A stretch of 23,033 nt of DNA from an uncultured Flavobacteriaceae bacterium (GTDB lineage: Bacteria > Bacteroidota > Bacteroidia > Flavobacteriales > Flavobacteriaceae), in contig CALGUD010000094.1 in NCBI GenBank assembly GCA_937901915.1, forward strand, positions 1-23,033. Direction: 5' to 3'. The translations under genes were made by a program, and so were the position numbers. How positions within the stretch are numbered: the first letter of the stretch is position 1; the number at the start of each line of letters is the position of its first letter. Of this stretch, positions 22,550 through 23,033 are shown in pieces. The notes beneath the pieces are model-generated. The model saw only the letters and a program-made list of their open reading frames with translations. It searched no databases and was not told where the DNA came from.

Positions 22550-23033
22550 TGGATGTTAATATTCACGAAAGCTGGAAACAGCATTTAAATCCTGAATTTG
22601 AAAAGTCTTATTTTAAAACGTTGGCTGCATTTGTAAAAAATGAATATGCAGCACATACCTGTTACCCGAAAGGGGGGCAAATTTTTGCTGCTTTCGACCA
22701 TTGTCATTTTAACGATGTAAAAGTGGTTATTATAGGGCAGGATCCCTATCACGGTCCGGGGCAAGCCCATGGTTTATGTTTTTCGGTGAATGATGGCATA
22801 CCTCATCCTCCATCGCTGGTTAATATCTTTAAGGAAGTTGAAGCGAATACTGGCACCCCATACCCGAAAAGCGGTAACCTGGAACGCTGGGCAGACCAGG
22901 GGGTGCTTTTGCTAAACGCTACGCTTACAGTAAGGGCACATCAGGCAGGGAGTCATCAAAATAAAGGATGGGAAAGGTTTACCGACGCAGTGCTGTCGAA
23001 GCTTTCCGAAAATAGGGAAGGGCTGGTGTTCCT
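22549..23033 (+). CDS. ung: Uracil-DNA glycosylase, family 1 (3' end beyond window)
   Basis: UNG removes uracil from DNA to start base excision repair. The reading frame starts at the ATG at 22549, one base inside the DUF3999 stop codon (TAATG), and is open to the window end, giving 161 residues of an expected 220 or so. The water-activating loop GQDPYHGPGQAHGLCFS is at 63-79 (Asp65), and the sheet segment LLLNATLTVR at 120-129 contains Asn123, the uracil-binding Asn. HPPSLVNIFKE (86-96) and SHQNKGWERFTD (135-146) are also typical. The C-terminal His-Pro-Ser loop that carries the catalytic His lies outside the window. Its tight coupling to DUF3999 is probably transcriptional convenience rather than a functional link. 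Confidence 0.96.
   Translation, partial: MDVNIHESWKQHLNPEFEKSYFKTLAAFVKNEYAAHTCYPKGGQIFAAFDHCHFNDVKVVIIGQDPYHGPGQAHGLCFSVNDGIPHPPSLVNIFKEVEANTGTPYPKSGNLERWADQGVLLLNATLTVRAHQAGSHQNKGWERFTDAVLSKLSENREGLVF

Overview
The window looks like a chromosomal segment from a Flavobacteriaceae-type bacterium (phylum Bacteroidota). The evidence is the low G+C, the protein families (DUF4369-TlpA lipoprotein, TPR-CPBP protein, DCC protein, Smr-less MutS2, DUF2339/DUF3999 pair) and several promoters of the Bacteroidota type (TTTG, about 17-18 bp, TAnnTTTG). No genus can be named from sequence alone. It is mostly housekeeping and envelope genes. I see no phage, insertion sequence, CRISPR array or defence island.

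Layout. 63-2332 (minus): acpH and ggt, overlapping by 4 bp. 2411-3799 (plus): a phosphohexomutase, probably glmM, tail to tail with an LpxL-type lipid A acyltransferase (3814-4707, minus). 4808-5452 (plus): a rhomboid protease with its own terminator. 5453-5812: a largely non-coding gap. 5813-5885 (minus): tRNA-Gly(UCC) with a clear promoter and terminator. 6018-7130 (minus): a TlpA-like lipoprotein, again with promoter and terminator. 7239-7709 (minus): a small outer-membrane barrel protein. 7776-10673 (plus): a large YdiJ-like FAD/Fe-S dehydrogenase. 10674-11043: a 370-bp non-coding repeat mosaic. 11089-16110 (plus): a probable operon of aroC, a glutamate/dicarboxylate symporter, an alpha/beta hydrolase, and a secreted-TPR/CPBP membrane protein that starts with TTG. 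16079-16513 (minus): a DCC redox protein whose 3' end overlaps the CPBP gene by 32 bp. 16514-16792: a second repeat mosaic. 16793-18967 (minus): MutS2 without its Smr domain, also starting with TTG. 19033-23033 (plus): DUF2339, DUF3999 and ung (cut by the window end), all overlapping.

The most unusual thing is in the gaps between genes. Four intergenic stretches (41-68, 5521-5549, 10678-11032, 16547-16792) are built from consecutive short blocks of degenerate 7-bp or 8-bp tandem words, usually two to five copies each. The word changes from block to block, and some words recur at other sites in the opposite orientation. One block runs into the stop codon of ggt and another abuts the stop codon of mutS2. 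No standard feature type explains this pattern.

Functionally, ACP turnover (acpH), amino-sugar supply (glmM) and lipid A acylation (lpxL-like) lie side by side. The rest is a mixture of redox, transport, aromatic biosynthesis and DNA maintenance genes.
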